DNA of 64,000 bases from an uncultured Rhodospirillaceae bacterium (GCA_937887565.1 CALABS010000005.1:15789-79788), one strand, 5' to 3'; counted from the stretch's first letter, positions 35,226 through 45,256 are shown. The notes: generated by a model from the sequence alone, not told the origin. Translations and numbers: made by a program.

Positions 35226-35555
35226 ATGGACGTCTTTCCGATCATCCTGGTTATCCATCTGCTTCTCGCCGTCGCCCTGGTGGGCGTGATCCTGCTGCAG
35301 CGCTCCGAGGGCGGCGCGCTGGGCATCGGCGGCGGTGGCGGAGGTCTGATGAGCGGGCGCGCGGCCGGCAACCTTCTGACCAAGACCACCGCCATCCTGG
35401 CGACGGCGTTCTTCGTCACCAGCCTGGCGCTGGCGATCGTGGCCAACAACCGCAGCGGCGGCGGCTCGCCCTTCGACCGGGTGCCGGCCGAGACTCCGGC
35501 CGCCACGCAGCAGCCGGCCGCGCCGGCCGAACCGAGCGCGCCGCTGGCCCGCTAG
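35226..35555 (+). CDS. secG: Protein-export membrane protein SecG
   Basis: A 109-residue subunit of the SecYEG translocon. Two membrane helices (about 5-22 and 55-72) flank the conserved LLQRSEGGALGIGGG loop; the C-terminal tail is rich in alanine and proline. Position between tpiA and pyrG is standard. The start is the ATG at 35226; no strong ribosome site is visible. Confidence 0.94.
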   Translation: MDVFPIILVIHLLLAVALVGVILLQRSEGGALGIGGGGGGLMSGRAAGNLLTKTTAILATAFFVTSLALAIVANNRSGGGSPFDRVPAETPAATQQPAAPAEPSAPLAR

Positions 35556-35647
35556 GCGTTCGCCGCGAACGGGGGCACGGCGATCCCGGCGCGAGGCCGG
35601 GCCGTCGTGATTGGGGTGGGACGCCCAAGTTTGAGAGCAAGGGGCCA

Positions 35648-37273
35648 ATGACTCGTTTCATCTTCATCACCGGCGGCGTGGTTTCGTCCCTGGGCAAGGG
35701 ACTCGCGTCGGCCGCGCTGGGGGCGTGCCTGCAGGCGCGCGGGTTCAAGGTTCGGCTGCGCAAGCTGGACCCCTATCTGAACGTCGATCCCGGCACCATG
35801 AGCCCCTACCAACACGGCGAGGTCTACGTCACCGACGACGGCGCCGAGACCGACCTGGACCTGGGCCATTACGAGCGCTTCACCGGCGTCGCCTCGCGCA
35901 AGAGCGACAACATCACCACCGGCCGCATCTATTCGGACGTCATCGCCAAGGAGCGCCGGGGCGACTATCTCGGCGCCACCGTCCAGGTCATTCCGCACGT
36001 CACCAACGCCATCAAGGACTTCGTCAAGTCGGACGTCACCGACGAGGACTTCGTCCTGTGCGAGATCGGCGGCACCGTCGGCGACATCGAGTCGCTGCCG
36101 TTCCTGGAAGCCATCCGCCAGCTGGGCAACGAGTTGGGGCGCGACCGCGCCATGTTCATCCACCTCACCCTGCTGCCCTACATTCCCTCGGCGGGCGAGC
36201 TGAAAACCAAGCCGACCCAGCACTCGGTCAAGGAACTGCTGAGCGTCGGCATCCAGCCCGACCTGCTGATGTGCCGTTCGGATCGGCCCATCCCCGAGGG
36301 CGAGCGCAAGAAGATCGCGCTGTTCTGCAACGTCCACTACGACGCGGTCATCCCGGCGCTGGACGTGGACACCATCTATCAGGTGCCCATCTCGTATCAC
36401 GACGAAGGCCTGGACGCGCAGGTGTGCCGGCACTTCCACATCGAGTCCCAGGAGCCCGACCTCGGCCGCTGGACCAATATCGTCGAGCGCATCCGCCAGC
36501 CCGAGGGCGAGGTGACCATCGCCGTGGTCGGCAAGTACACCAGCCTGCTCGACAGCTACAAGTCGCTGGCCGAGGCCTTGGCCCACGGCGGCATCGCCAA
36601 CCACGTCAAGGTCCGCCTCAACTGGATCGATTCCGAGATCTTCGAACGCGAGGACACCGTCCACCATCTGGAGCCCTGCCACGGCATCCTGGTGCCCGGC
36701 GGTTTCGGCGAGCGGGGCGCCTCGGGCAAGATCGAGGCCGTCCGCTTCGCCCGCGAGCGCCTGGTGCCGTATTTCGGCATCTGCTTCGGCATGCAGATGG
36801 CGGTCATCGAGACCGCCCGCAACCGTGCCGGCCTGGCGGGCGCCAGTTCCACCGAGTTCGGCCCCTGCGACGAGCCGGTGGTGGGCCTGATGACCGAATG
36901 GCTGAAGGGCGACGCGCTGGAGACGCGCCGGGCCGGCGGCGACATGGGCGGCACCCTGCGCCTGGGCGCCTACGGTTGCGCGCTCAAGCCCGGCTCCAAG
37001 GTCCGCGAGATCTATGGCGCCGACATGATCAGCGAGCGTCATCGCCATCGCTACGAGGTCAACCTGGAATACAAGGGCGTGCTGGAGAAGGCCGGACTGT
37101 CCTTCTCGGGCCTGTCGCCCGACGGGGTGCTGCCCGAGATCGTCGAGATCCCCGACCACCCGTGGTTCATCGGCGTGCAATTCCATCCCGAGCTCAAGTC
37201 CAAGCCCTTCGATCCCCACCCGCTGTTCACCAGCTTCATCGCGGCGGCGGTGCGGCAGTCGCGTCTGGTTTAG
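35648..37273 (+). CDS. pyrG: CTP synthase
   Basis: A 541-residue enzyme aminating UTP to CTP. The synthetase domain starts TRFIFITGGVVSSLGKG, with DPYLNVDPGTMSPYQHGEV and IGGTVGDIES. The glutaminase domain has nucleophile cysteine in YFGICFGMQMAVIE and the His/Glu pair in FHPELKS. The ATG at 35648 gives the normal N-terminus. It is followed 13 bp later by kdsA. Confidence 0.97.
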   Translation: MTRFIFITGGVVSSLGKGLASAALGACLQARGFKVRLRKLDPYLNVDPGTMSPYQHGEVYVTDDGAETDLDLGHYERFTGVASRKSDNITTGRIYSDVIAKERRGDYLGATVQVIPHVTNAIKDFVKSDVTDEDFVLCEIGGTVGDIESLPFLEAIRQLGNELGRDRAMFIHLTLLPYIPSAGELKTKPTQHSVKELLSVGIQPDLLMCRSDRPIPEGERKKIALFCNVHYDAVIPALDVDTIYQVPISYHDEGLDAQVCRHFHIESQEPDLGRWTNIVERIRQPEGEVTIAVVGKYTSLLDSYKSLAEALAHGGIANHVKVRLNWIDSEIFEREDTVHHLEPCHGILVPGGFGERGASGKIEAVRFARERLVPYFGICFGMQMAVIETARNRAGLAGASSTEFGPCDEPVVGLMTEWLKGDALETRRAGGDMGGTLRLGAYGCALKPGSKVREIYGADMISERHRHRYEVNLEYKGVLEKAGLSFSGLSPDGVLPEIVEIPDHPWFIGVQFHPELKSKPFDPHPLFTSFIAAAVRQSRLV

Positions 37274-37286
37274 GAGAACCATCCCC

Positions 37287-38126
37287 GTGCATCACGTCGC
37301 CGTCAGCCCCTCGGTCGTCTTCGGCAACGATCTGCCGCTGGTGCTGATCGCCGGCCCCTGCCAGATGGAAAGCCGCGACCACGCCCTCGAGATGGCGTCC
37401 GAACTCAAGCGCATCAGCGTCGAGGCCGGAATCGGCCTGATCTTCAAGGCATCCTTCGACAAGGCCAACCGCACCAGCCTGTCGGGCAAGCGCGGCATCG
37501 GCCTCGACGCCGCGCTCGGGGTGTTCGCCGAGATCAAGGCGTCCTTGGGCATTCCGGTGCTGACCGACGTCCACACCGAGGAGCAATGCGCCCAGGCCGC
37601 CCGCGTGGTCGACGTGCTGCAGATTCCCGCCTTCCTGTGCCGCCAGACCGACCTGTTGATCGCCGCCGGCCGCACCGGGGCGGTCATCAACGTCAAGAAG
37701 GGTCAGTTCCTGGCCCCCGGCCAGATGGCCAACGTGGCCCAGAAGGTCGAGAGCACCGGCAATTCCCGCATCCTGCTGACCGAGCGCGGCGCCAGCTTCG
37801 GCTACGGCGACCTGGTCGCCGACATGCGCTCGCTGCCGATCATGGCGCGGACCGGCTATCCGGTGGTCATGGACGCCACCCATGCGGTCCAAAGCCCGGG
37901 CGGGCAGGGTCAGAGCTCGGGCGGCGACCGCCGGCTGGCACCGGTCCTGGCCCGCGCCGCCGTGGCGGTGGGGGTGGCCGGCGTGTTCATCGAGACCCAC
38001 CCCGATCCCGACAACGCCCCCTCGGACGGTCCCAACATGATCCACCTGTCCGACATGCCGGGATTGATCGAAGTGCTGATGAAGTTCGACGCGACGGCCA
38101 AGTGCCATCCCGTTTCCATCGATTGA
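37287..38126 (+). CDS. kdsA: KDO-8-phosphate synthase
   Basis: A 279-residue enzyme condensing PEP with arabinose-5-phosphate for lipopolysaccharide KDO. Motifs IAGPCQMESRD, FKASFDKANRTS, LTDVHTEEQ and ATHAVQSPGG are intact. It uses a GTG start with AGGAGA nine bases upstream. It lies between pyrG and eno, as in many proteobacteria. Confidence 0.95.
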   Translation: MHHVAVSPSVVFGNDLPLVLIAGPCQMESRDHALEMASELKRISVEAGIGLIFKASFDKANRTSLSGKRGIGLDAALGVFAEIKASLGIPVLTDVHTEEQCAQAARVVDVLQIPAFLCRQTDLLIAAGRTGAVINVKKGQFLAPGQMANVAQKVESTGNSRILLTERGASFGYGDLVADMRSLPIMARTGYPVVMDATHAVQSPGGQGQSSGGDRRLAPVLARAAVAVGVAGVFIETHPDPDNAPSDGPNMIHLSDMPGLIEVLMKFDATAKCHPVSID

Positions 38127-38156
38127 GCCAACCGTTTAAGAAGTTTGGAGAGAGCG

Positions 38157-39434
<1,278 letters not shown>

Positions 39435-39454
39435 TCGGGACGTCGTTCCGCTTC

Positions 39455-39490
39455 GGGCCGGAAGGGGCGACCCTTCCGGCCCGTTTCGTT
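39455..39490 (+). terminator. Rho-independent terminator after eno
   Basis: Twelve-bp stem GGGCCGGAAGGG/CCCTTCCGGCCC with loop GCGA, then GTTTCGTTT. It closes the pyrG-kdsA-eno transcript. Confidence 0.8.
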
Positions 39491-39533
39491 TGATCTGTCC
39501 GCTGGAGGCGGCCCGCGACCGGTCTTAACCCGA

Positions 39534-39547
39534 CATACGCACGTATG
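39534..39547. promoter_or_regulatory. Inverted repeat before the orphan gene promoter
   Basis: CATACG-CA-CGTATG is a perfect 14-bp dyad ending 12 bp before a -35 box. This is an activator-like position. The binding protein is unknown. Confidence 0.5.
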
Positions 39548-39559
39548 GCGCGTAAAATA

Positions 39560-39588
39560 TTGACGTTACCAAACTAAAGCGGAATTAT
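39560..39588 (+). promoter_or_regulatory. Sigma-70-type promoter for the orphan gene
   Basis: TTGACG (39560-39565) and AATTAT (39583-39588) are separated by exactly 17 bp. The -35 matches the consensus at five of six and the -10 at four of six positions. The orphan ATG is 34 bp further on, with GGAGGT before it. Confidence 0.6.
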
Positions 39589-39621
39589 GGGCGCCATTCA
39601 TCAATCCGATGGAGGTGGACC

Positions 39622-40035
39622 ATGACGGTCGTTACGTCTCCCGCGCTGGATCACAATCTCCCCGAGGTGTCCGGCAAGGTTTCCCTGGGCCAGGGCGCCC
39701 AGTTCTGGGCCTATGTGTCGCCCCAGAACGACACCGCCACGGCGGTCACCAAGTGGAGCGTGACGCTCCAGCACATGGGCTCCAACTGGACCGGGACCAT
39801 CACCTCGGACAATCCGACCCAACAGCTGCAGACGCCGAACCTGTCGGGCATCTTTCACGTCACCGTCAAGGCCAGCGGCCCCAAATTCTCCGAGACGACG
39901 CTGGGCCCGCTGCCGGATTCGCAGGCCAATATCGGCTGCAATTCCAACTGTGCCGCCATGGTCGGCATCGTCGCCACCGCCGACGGCACGGGCGCCAATT
40001 ATTGGACGGTCTGGGACGCCTTCTGTTCGCGCTGA
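39622..40035 (+). CDS. Hypothetical beta-rich protein (orphan)
   Basis: A 137-residue protein I do not recognise. It lacks a signal peptide and membrane helices. Composition is rich in T, S, N and V with alternating patterns (KWSVTLQHMGSNWTGTITSDN, GIFHVTVKASG), so an all-beta, Ig-like or sandwich fold is likely. Three cysteines are near the C-terminus (GCNSNCAAM and AFCSR). The gene has its own promoter, a strong GGAGGT site five bases before ATG, and terminators on both sides, so it is an independent and probably well-expressed unit between eno and ftsB. Confidence 0.75.
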   Translation: MTVVTSPALDHNLPEVSGKVSLGQGAQFWAYVSPQNDTATAVTKWSVTLQHMGSNWTGTITSDNPTQQLQTPNLSGIFHVTVKASGPKFSETTLGPLPDSQANIGCNSNCAAMVGIVATADGTGANYWTVWDAFCSR

Positions 40036-40054
40036 TCCGGCTCCCTTCGGCGCG

Positions 40055-40091
40055 GCCGGTCGGGAAGGGCGGTCTTCCCGGCCGGCATTTT
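40055..40091 (+). terminator. Rho-independent terminator after the orphan gene
   Basis: Thirteen-bp stem (GCCGGTCGGGAAG with CTTCCCGGCCGGC, one G-T pair) and six-base loop, followed by ATTTTAT. Confidence 0.8.
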
Positions 40092-40246
40092 ATGGAAATA
40101 CTTTGCGGATTGTGCGTCACTGTTCCGGTTTGATTCGCGAAACCGAGTCATTTTTGCAACGGTACGCGACTCTACCTACGAAAAATGAATCCGTTGCATT
40201 CACAATCTGTTGACGTCTGGAATCCGGGTGTGATTCCATCGCCGCC

Positions 40247-40555
40247 ATGCTTCGGGAAATGCACCGCCGCTTCCGCCACATGATCGGCCCCATGATCGGG
40301 GTCGGCGCGGTGGCCTATTTCGCCTACCACACGGTGGAGGGCGATCGCGGCGTGCTGGCCTGGGTGCGCCTGAAGAACGAGATCTTGGAGGCCGAACTCC
40401 AGCTCGCCAAGGTCTCCACCGAACGCGCCGCCATCGAGCACCGTGTCCTGCTGCTCCGCCCCGACCACCTCGACCCCGACATGCTCGAGGAACGCGCCCG
40501 CATCATGCTGAACATGGGCCGCGACGACGAGGTTGTGGTGTTCGAGAAGAAGTAA
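40247..40555 (+). CDS. ftsB: FtsB/DivIC-type septum formation initiator
   Basis: A 102-residue cell-division protein. A membrane helix (MIGPMIGVGAVAYFAYHTV, about 12-30) is followed by a coiled coil (LKNEILEAELQLAKVSTERAAIEHRV) and the family tail LDPDMLEERARIMLNMG. It would act in the FtsQLB complex in the inner membrane. It is typically found between eno and pdhA in alphaproteobacteria, as here. No strong ribosome site is visible. Confidence 0.88.
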   Translation: MLREMHRRFRHMIGPMIGVGAVAYFAYHTVEGDRGVLAWVRLKNEILEAELQLAKVSTERAAIEHRVLLLRPDHLDPDMLEERARIMLNMGRDDEVVVFEKK

Positions 40556-40750
40556 TCCGCTCGTCTCCGCCCCTTCCATTCCCCCGTCCATCTTCCGATA
40601 TACCTCCCAAGGCCCGGTTCGTCCGGCCGATGAGGATGCGAGTCTAGGCCTTCGGGGCGGATGGACAGGGGCGCGGTTGCGCTCCATCATGCCGGCCGCA
40701 GCCCAATCGGACGGAAAGCCAAAAATAACCTAAAAGCGGTTAAGTGACGT

Positions 40751-40765
40751 TTTTGCGTTGCAAAA
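40751..40765. promoter_or_regulatory. Dyad upstream of the pdh operon
   Basis: TTTTGC-GTT-GCAAAA is a perfect 15-bp palindrome 91 bp before the pdhA ATG, with another half-site TTGCAAAA just downstream (near 40791). It is the only clear operator-like sequence in the 300-bp gap between ftsB and pdhA. The rest of the gap shows no gene. The regulator is unknown. Confidence 0.45.
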
Positions 40766-40855
40766 CAAGCGTTTCATCATGTGAAGGCGCTTGCAAAAAA
40801 GGGTAGCCTGCTTTACCTATCGAAGCACAACGACACGCGAGCCCCGGGAGGAACC

Positions 40856-41854
40856 ATGGCGAGCGCCAAGCGTCGGGCCAAGGCCGTCGAGCCGACGAAG
40901 GCCCAATTCATCAAGTGGTACCGCGACATGCTGCTGATCCGCCGCTTCGAGGAGAAGGCGGGCCAGCTTTACGGCATGGGACTGATCGGCGGCTTCTGCC
41001 ACCTCTATATCGGCCAGGAGGCGGTGGTGGTCGGCATGATGGCGGCGGCCGAGCCGGCGGATTCGGTGGTCACCAGCTATCGCGACCACGGCCAGATGCT
41101 GGCCTGCGGCATGGACCCCAAGGGCGTGATGGCCGAGCTGACCGGGCGCGCCGGCGGCTATTCCAAGGGCAAGGGCGGCTCGATGCACATGTTCAGCCGC
41201 GAAAAGAAGTTCTATGGCGGCCACGGCATCGTCGGCGCCCAGGTGCCCATCGGCACCGGCCTTGGCTTCGCACACCGCTATTCCGAGGATGGCGGCGTCT
41301 GCCACACCTATCTGGGCGACGGCGCCGTCAACCAGGGCCAGGTCTATGAAAGCTTCAACATGGCGGCGCTGTGGAAGCTGCCGGTCGTGTACGTGATCGA
41401 GAACAACAAATACGCCATGGGCACCTCCATCGAGCGCGCCTCGGCCGGCACCGAACTGGCCAAGCGCGGCGCCGCCTACGGCATCCCCGGCGAGGCGGTG
41501 GACGGCATGAGCGTGAGCGCCGTGTTCGAGGCTGCCAGCCGGGCGCTCGCCCATGCCCGCTCGGGCGAGGGGCCGTACATCCTGGAAATGAAGACCTACC
41601 GCTATCGCGGCCACTCCATGTCGGACCCGGCCAAGTACCGGACCAAGGAGGAGGTCACCAGGATGCGCGAGCAGCACGACCCCATCGATACGCTGAAGGC
41701 GGTCCTGCTGGAGCAGGGCCACATCGACGAGGCCGGTCTCAAGGAGATCGACCGCGAGGTCAAGCAGATCGTCGGCGAGGCCGCCGATTTCGCGCAAGCC
41801 AGTCCCGAGCCCGCTCCGTCGGAGCTGTGGACCGACGTGCTGATCGAGGCGTGA
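40856..41854 (+). CDS. pdhA: Pyruvate dehydrogenase E1 alpha subunit
   Basis: A 332-residue subunit of the heterotetrameric E1 that decarboxylates pyruvate with thiamine diphosphate. The ThDP motif GDGAVNQGQVYESFNMAALW ends in ENNKYAMGTS. The phosphorylation-loop region YRYRGHSMSDPAKYRT is conserved. GGGAGGA precedes ATG 40856; the more distal ATG is not supported. First gene of pdhABC. Confidence 0.96.
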   Translation: MASAKRRAKAVEPTKAQFIKWYRDMLLIRRFEEKAGQLYGMGLIGGFCHLYIGQEAVVVGMMAAAEPADSVVTSYRDHGQMLACGMDPKGVMAELTGRAGGYSKGKGGSMHMFSREKKFYGGHGIVGAQVPIGTGLGFAHRYSEDGGVCHTYLGDGAVNQGQVYESFNMAALWKLPVVYVIENNKYAMGTSIERASAGTELAKRGAAYGIPGEAVDGMSVSAVFEAASRALAHARSGEGPYILEMKTYRYRGHSMSDPAKYRTKEEVTRMREQHDPIDTLKAVLLEQGHIDEAGLKEIDREVKQIVGEAADFAQASPEPAPSELWTDVLIEA

Positions 41855-41864
41855 GGAGGGGACG

Positions 41865-43241
41865 ATGCCGATCGAAGTATTGATGCCGGCGCTGTCGCCG
41901 ACCATGACCGAGGGCAAGCTGGCCCGCTGGCTGAAGAGCGAGGGCGACGCGGTGAAGTCCGGCGACGTCATCGCCGAGATCGAGACCGACAAGGCGACCA
42001 TGGAATTCGAGGCGGTCGAGGAAGGCCGCATCGGCAAGATCCTGGTCGAGGGCGGCACCGAGGGAGTCGCCGTCAACACCCCCATCGCCATCCTGCTGGA
42101 GGAGGGCGAGGACAGCGCCGATCTCGGCAAGGTGGCCGAGCGTCCGGTGGCGTCCACCGCGCCGGTGGCCGCCGAGCCGCCCGCGTCAACGTCCATGCCG
42201 CCCGCTCCCAAGCCCCCTCAAGCGTCGTTTGGGGGCGAGGAGAAGCAGTACGACAAGTTCGTGCGCATGACCGTCCGCGAGGCGCTGCGCGACGCCATGG
42301 CCGAGGAGATGCGCCGCGACGAGGCGGTGTTCCTGATGGGCGAGGAGGTCGGCCAGTACCAGGGCGCCTACAAGGTGTCGCAGGGCCTGCTGGACGAGTT
42401 CGGCCCCAAGCGGGTCATCGACACCCCCATCACCGAGATGGGCTTCGCCGGCCTGGGTGTCGGCGCCGCCTTCGCCGGGCTGAAGCCCATCGTCGAGTTC
42501 ATGACCATGAACTTCTCGATGCAGGCCATCGACCACGTCATCAACTCGGCGGCCAAGACGCTGTACATGTCGGGCGGCCAGCAGCCGTGCCCGATCGTGT
42601 TCCGCGGCCCCAACGGCGCCGCCTCGCGCGTCGCCGCCCAGCACTCCCAGGACTTCTCGGCCTGGTACGCCCACTGCCCGGGCCTCAAGGTGGTGGCGCC
42701 CTATTCGGCCGCCGACGCCAAGGGCCTCTTGAAGGCCGCCATCCGCGACCCCAACCCGGTGGTGGTGCTGGAAAACGAGATCATGTACGGCCAAAGCTTC
42801 GACGTGCCTGACGATCCGGATTTCATCATCCCCATCGGCAAGGCCAAGATCGAGCGCGAGGGCGGCCACGTCACCATCATCTCCTACGCCCGCTCGGTGC
42901 ATATCGCGCTGCAGGCGGCCGAGATGCTGGCGGGCGAGGGCATCGAGGCCGAGGTGATCAACCTGCGCACCATCCGCCCGCTGGACGTCGAGACCATCGT
43001 GCGCTCGATCCAGAAGACCAACCGCGTTGTTACCGTGCACGAGGACTGGCCCTTCGCCAGCGTATCGTCGGAGATCGCGGCGGTGATCATGGAAAACGCC
43101 TTCGACTGGCTCGACGCGCCCCTGGTGCGGGTGTGCGGGGCCGACGTGCCCATGCCTTATGCCGCCAACCTGGAAAAGCTGTACCTGCCGCAGCCCGAGC
43201 AGGTGGTCGAGGCCGCCCGCCGCGTCTGCTACAAGAAGTAA
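41865..43241 (+). CDS. pdhB: Pyruvate dehydrogenase E1 beta subunit with N-terminal lipoyl domain
   Basis: A 458-residue subunit. Unusually for E1 beta, but usual for alphaproteobacteria, it begins with a lipoyl domain (PALSPTMTEGKLARWLKSEG, lipoylated K43 in ETDKATMEF), then a proline/alanine linker (about 90-125), then the E1 beta body (EVGQYQGAYKVSQGL, DTPITEMGFAGLGVG, HSQDFSAWYAHCPGLKV). The linker DNA contains a small hairpin GCCCCC...GGGGGC. It starts ten bp after pdhA. Confidence 0.96.
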   Translation: MPIEVLMPALSPTMTEGKLARWLKSEGDAVKSGDVIAEIETDKATMEFEAVEEGRIGKILVEGGTEGVAVNTPIAILLEEGEDSADLGKVAERPVASTAPVAAEPPASTSMPPAPKPPQASFGGEEKQYDKFVRMTVREALRDAMAEEMRRDEAVFLMGEEVGQYQGAYKVSQGLLDEFGPKRVIDTPITEMGFAGLGVGAAFAGLKPIVEFMTMNFSMQAIDHVINSAAKTLYMSGGQQPCPIVFRGPNGAASRVAAQHSQDFSAWYAHCPGLKVVAPYSAADAKGLLKAAIRDPNPVVVLENEIMYGQSFDVPDDPDFIIPIGKAKIEREGGHVTIISYARSVHIALQAAEMLAGEGIEAEVINLRTIRPLDVETIVRSIQKTNRVVTVHEDWPFASVSSEIAAVIMENAFDWLDAPLVRVCGADVPMPYAANLEKLYLPQPEQVVEAARRVCYKK

Positions 43242-43252
43242 GGGAGCGCGTC

Positions 43253-44521
43253 ATGCCCATCGAGATCCTGATGCCCGCGCTCTCGCCGACCATGAGCGAA
43301 GGCACCCTGGCCCGCTGGCTGAAGAACGAAGGCGACGAGGTCAAGTCCGGCGACGTCATCGCCGAGATCGAGACCGACAAGGCGACCATGGAGTTCGAGG
43401 CGGTCGACGAGGGCCGCATCGGCAAGATCCTGGTCCCCGGCGGCACCGCCGGGGTCAAGGTCAACCAGCCCATCGCGCTGCTGCTGGAGGAAGGCGAGGA
43501 CGCGGCCAGCATCTCCACTCCTTCCCCCGCGCGCGGCGTGGGGGGAGGCCGGGAGGGGGGCATGCCCGCTCCCGCCGCGCCCGCTCCCGTCGCCCAGGCC
43601 TCCACCCCGGCCCCCCCCCCGCAGAGCCGGGGGAGGGAGGATAGGGTCTTCGCCAGCCCGCTGGCGCGTCGCATCGCCGGCGACGCCGGGCTCGACCTCA
43701 AGGCGGTGACGGGCAGCGGCCCGCACGGCCGCATCGTCAAGGCCGACGTCGAGGCCGCCCTCAAGGGCGGGGTGCCCAAGGCCGCCCCGGCCGCCGCGCC
43801 CGCCGCCAAGCCCGCGCCGCAGGTTTCCGGCTTCGAGCCGCCCTACGAGGAGCTGCCCAACTCCTCCATGCGCAAGGTCATCGCCCGGCGCCTCACCGAG
43901 GCCAAGCAGACCGTGCCGCATTTCTACCTGACCATCGACTGTGCCATCGACGCGCTGCTGAAGCTGCGCGCCGAGGCCAACGCGCGCTCGGACAGCTACA
44001 AGCTGTCGGTCAACGACTTCGTCATCAAGGCGGTGTCCATCGCGCTCAGGAAGGTGCCGGCGGCCAACGCCTCGTGGAGCGAGGAGTTCATCAAGCGCTA
44101 CACCGAGGTGGACGTGTCGGTGGCGGTGGCCACCCCCAACGGCCTGATCACCCCCATCGTCAAGGGCGCCGACAAGAAGACGCTGTCGCAGATCTCCAAC
44201 GAGATGAAGGGCCTTGCCGCCAAGGCCAAGGACGGCAAGCTGATGCCCGAGGAATACCAGGGCGGCGGTTTCACCATCTCGAACCTGGGCATGTTCGGCA
44301 TCCGCGAATTCGCCGCCATCATCAACCCGCCCCAGGGCTGCATCCTGGCGGTGGGCGCCGGCGAGCAGCGCCCCGTCGTCAAGGACGGCGCGCTGGCGGT
44401 GGCGACCATGATGACCTGCACCCTGTCGGTGGACCACCGGGTGGTGGACGGCGCCGTCGGGGCCGAATTCCTGGCCGCCTTCAAGACGCTGATCGAAGAC
44501 CCGCTGTCCATGCTGGTGTGA
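43253..44521 (+). CDS. pdhC: Dihydrolipoamide acetyltransferase (PDH E2)
   Basis: A 422-residue E2 core subunit: lipoyl domain (K43 in ETDKATMEF), linker (about 88-131), peripheral-subunit-binding domain (FASPLARRIAGDAGLDL, GPHGRIVKADVE) and catalytic domain ending in DHRVVDGAVGAEFL, with active-site His and Asp. The linker is coded by a GC-rich palindromic element that otherwise occurs in an intergenic region here, and includes a ten-C run at 43611-43620. The frame is intact in this sequence. Confidence 0.96.
   Translation: MPIEILMPALSPTMSEGTLARWLKNEGDEVKSGDVIAEIETDKATMEFEAVDEGRIGKILVPGGTAGVKVNQPIALLLEEGEDAASISTPSPARGVGGGREGGMPAPAAPAPVAQASTPAPPPQSRGREDRVFASPLARRIAGDAGLDLKAVTGSGPHGRIVKADVEAALKGGVPKAAPAAAPAAKPAPQVSGFEPPYEELPNSSMRKVIARRLTEAKQTVPHFYLTIDCAIDALLKLRAEANARSDSYKLSVNDFVIKAVSIALRKVPAANASWSEEFIKRYTEVDVSVAVATPNGLITPIVKGADKKTLSQISNEMKGLAAKAKDGKLMPEEYQGGGFTISNLGMFGIREFAAIINPPQGCILAVGAGEQRPVVKDGALAVATMMTCTLSVDHRVVDGAVGAEFLAAFKTLIEDPLSMLV
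43514..43641. repeat. Composite palindromic element inside pdhC
   Basis: The segment encodes SPARGVGGGREGGMPAP and the rest of the linker. Its left arm (CTTCCCCCGCGCGCGGCG onward to 43561) is the reverse complement of the right arm of the tpiA-secG element, and its right arm (from CCTCCACCCCGG near 43599) is the reverse complement of the left arm. The order and spacing are preserved, so it is the same element inserted in the opposite orientation. Confidence 0.65.
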
Positions 44522-44534
44522 GGAGGACGTCCGA

Positions 44535-45137
44535 ATGGCTGTGGACGAAGAGGTCGCCCGCTCGATGCCGGCCATCCGGTCGGCCTTCCAGGCGCTGAAG
44601 GAGCATCTGGGCGAGGGGCGGATGAACGCCGCCGCCGCCACCCTGTTCGGCAACGCCGTGCTGTGGGGCGAGGAGGTCAAGGACATCTATGCCGGCGACG
44701 GCAAGGACGCCCTGGCCGAGCGCGACCCACTGACCCGGTTCTTCGTCTGCCGATTCCGCGGCATGCCCGAGCCGGCCCGCATCGCCGACGCTCCCGCCGA
44801 GGCGGCGTTCCTGATGGCCTTCACCGCCTTTCCTTATCTGGACGCCCTGCTCGACGAGATGACCGTCGGCGAGCATGTGGGCTTCGACGAGGACGGCAAC
44901 TGGCTGGTGCGTCGCATCATCGCCGGTGAGGACGACGGCACCATGATGCGGGTGCTGAAGGGACCGGTCGGCTGGAAGTTCGACCTGATGCCGGTCTACC
45001 ACGCCAAGGCGGTGGCCCTGGCGGCGTTCATCGACAACGAATTCGGCGGCGATTTCGATGCCTTCCTGTGGCGCTACGTCGCCGACCACGATCTGGCCTT
45101 CGACCTGGACCAGGCCTGGCGGCCGCTGGCGGCCTGA
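44535..45137 (+). CDS. Unrecognised protein within the pdh operon
   Basis: A 200-residue soluble, acidic protein located 13 bp after pdhC with AGGAGGA before its ATG, so it is certainly co-transcribed with it. It has no signal peptide or membrane helix. The N-terminal half looks helical (ARSMPAIRSAFQALKEHLGE, LGEGRMNAAAATLFGNAVLWGEE) and the middle has FVCRFRGMPEPARIADAP. The single cysteine is in FVCRF. I do not recognise a family. It could be a PDH-complex accessory or an unrelated passenger. Confidence 0.75.
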   Translation: MAVDEEVARSMPAIRSAFQALKEHLGEGRMNAAAATLFGNAVLWGEEVKDIYAGDGKDALAERDPLTRFFVCRFRGMPEPARIADAPAEAAFLMAFTAFPYLDALLDEMTVGEHVGFDEDGNWLVRRIIAGEDDGTMMRVLKGPVGWKFDLMPVYHAKAVALAAFIDNEFGGDFDAFLWRYVADHDLAFDLDQAWRPLAA

Positions 45138-45146
45138 TAGTTTGTC

Positions 45147-45224
45147 GTCATGCCCGGACGTGATCCGGGCATCCATGGCGGTCGCCTTGCAAGCGTGGAT
45201 CGCCGGGTCAAGCCCGGCGATGAC
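45147..45224. repeat. REP-like palindromic element, second copy
   Basis: A 78-bp unit between the orphan gene and lpd with inverted ends GTCATGCCCGG and CCCGGCGATGAC and inner complementary parts (GATCCGGGCATCCATGG). Its design and core CCATGG resemble the element at 25021-25105. Confidence 0.6.
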
Positions 45225-45256
45225 GGGAGGAGGGCGGACCCGAGAGGACTAAGCAT

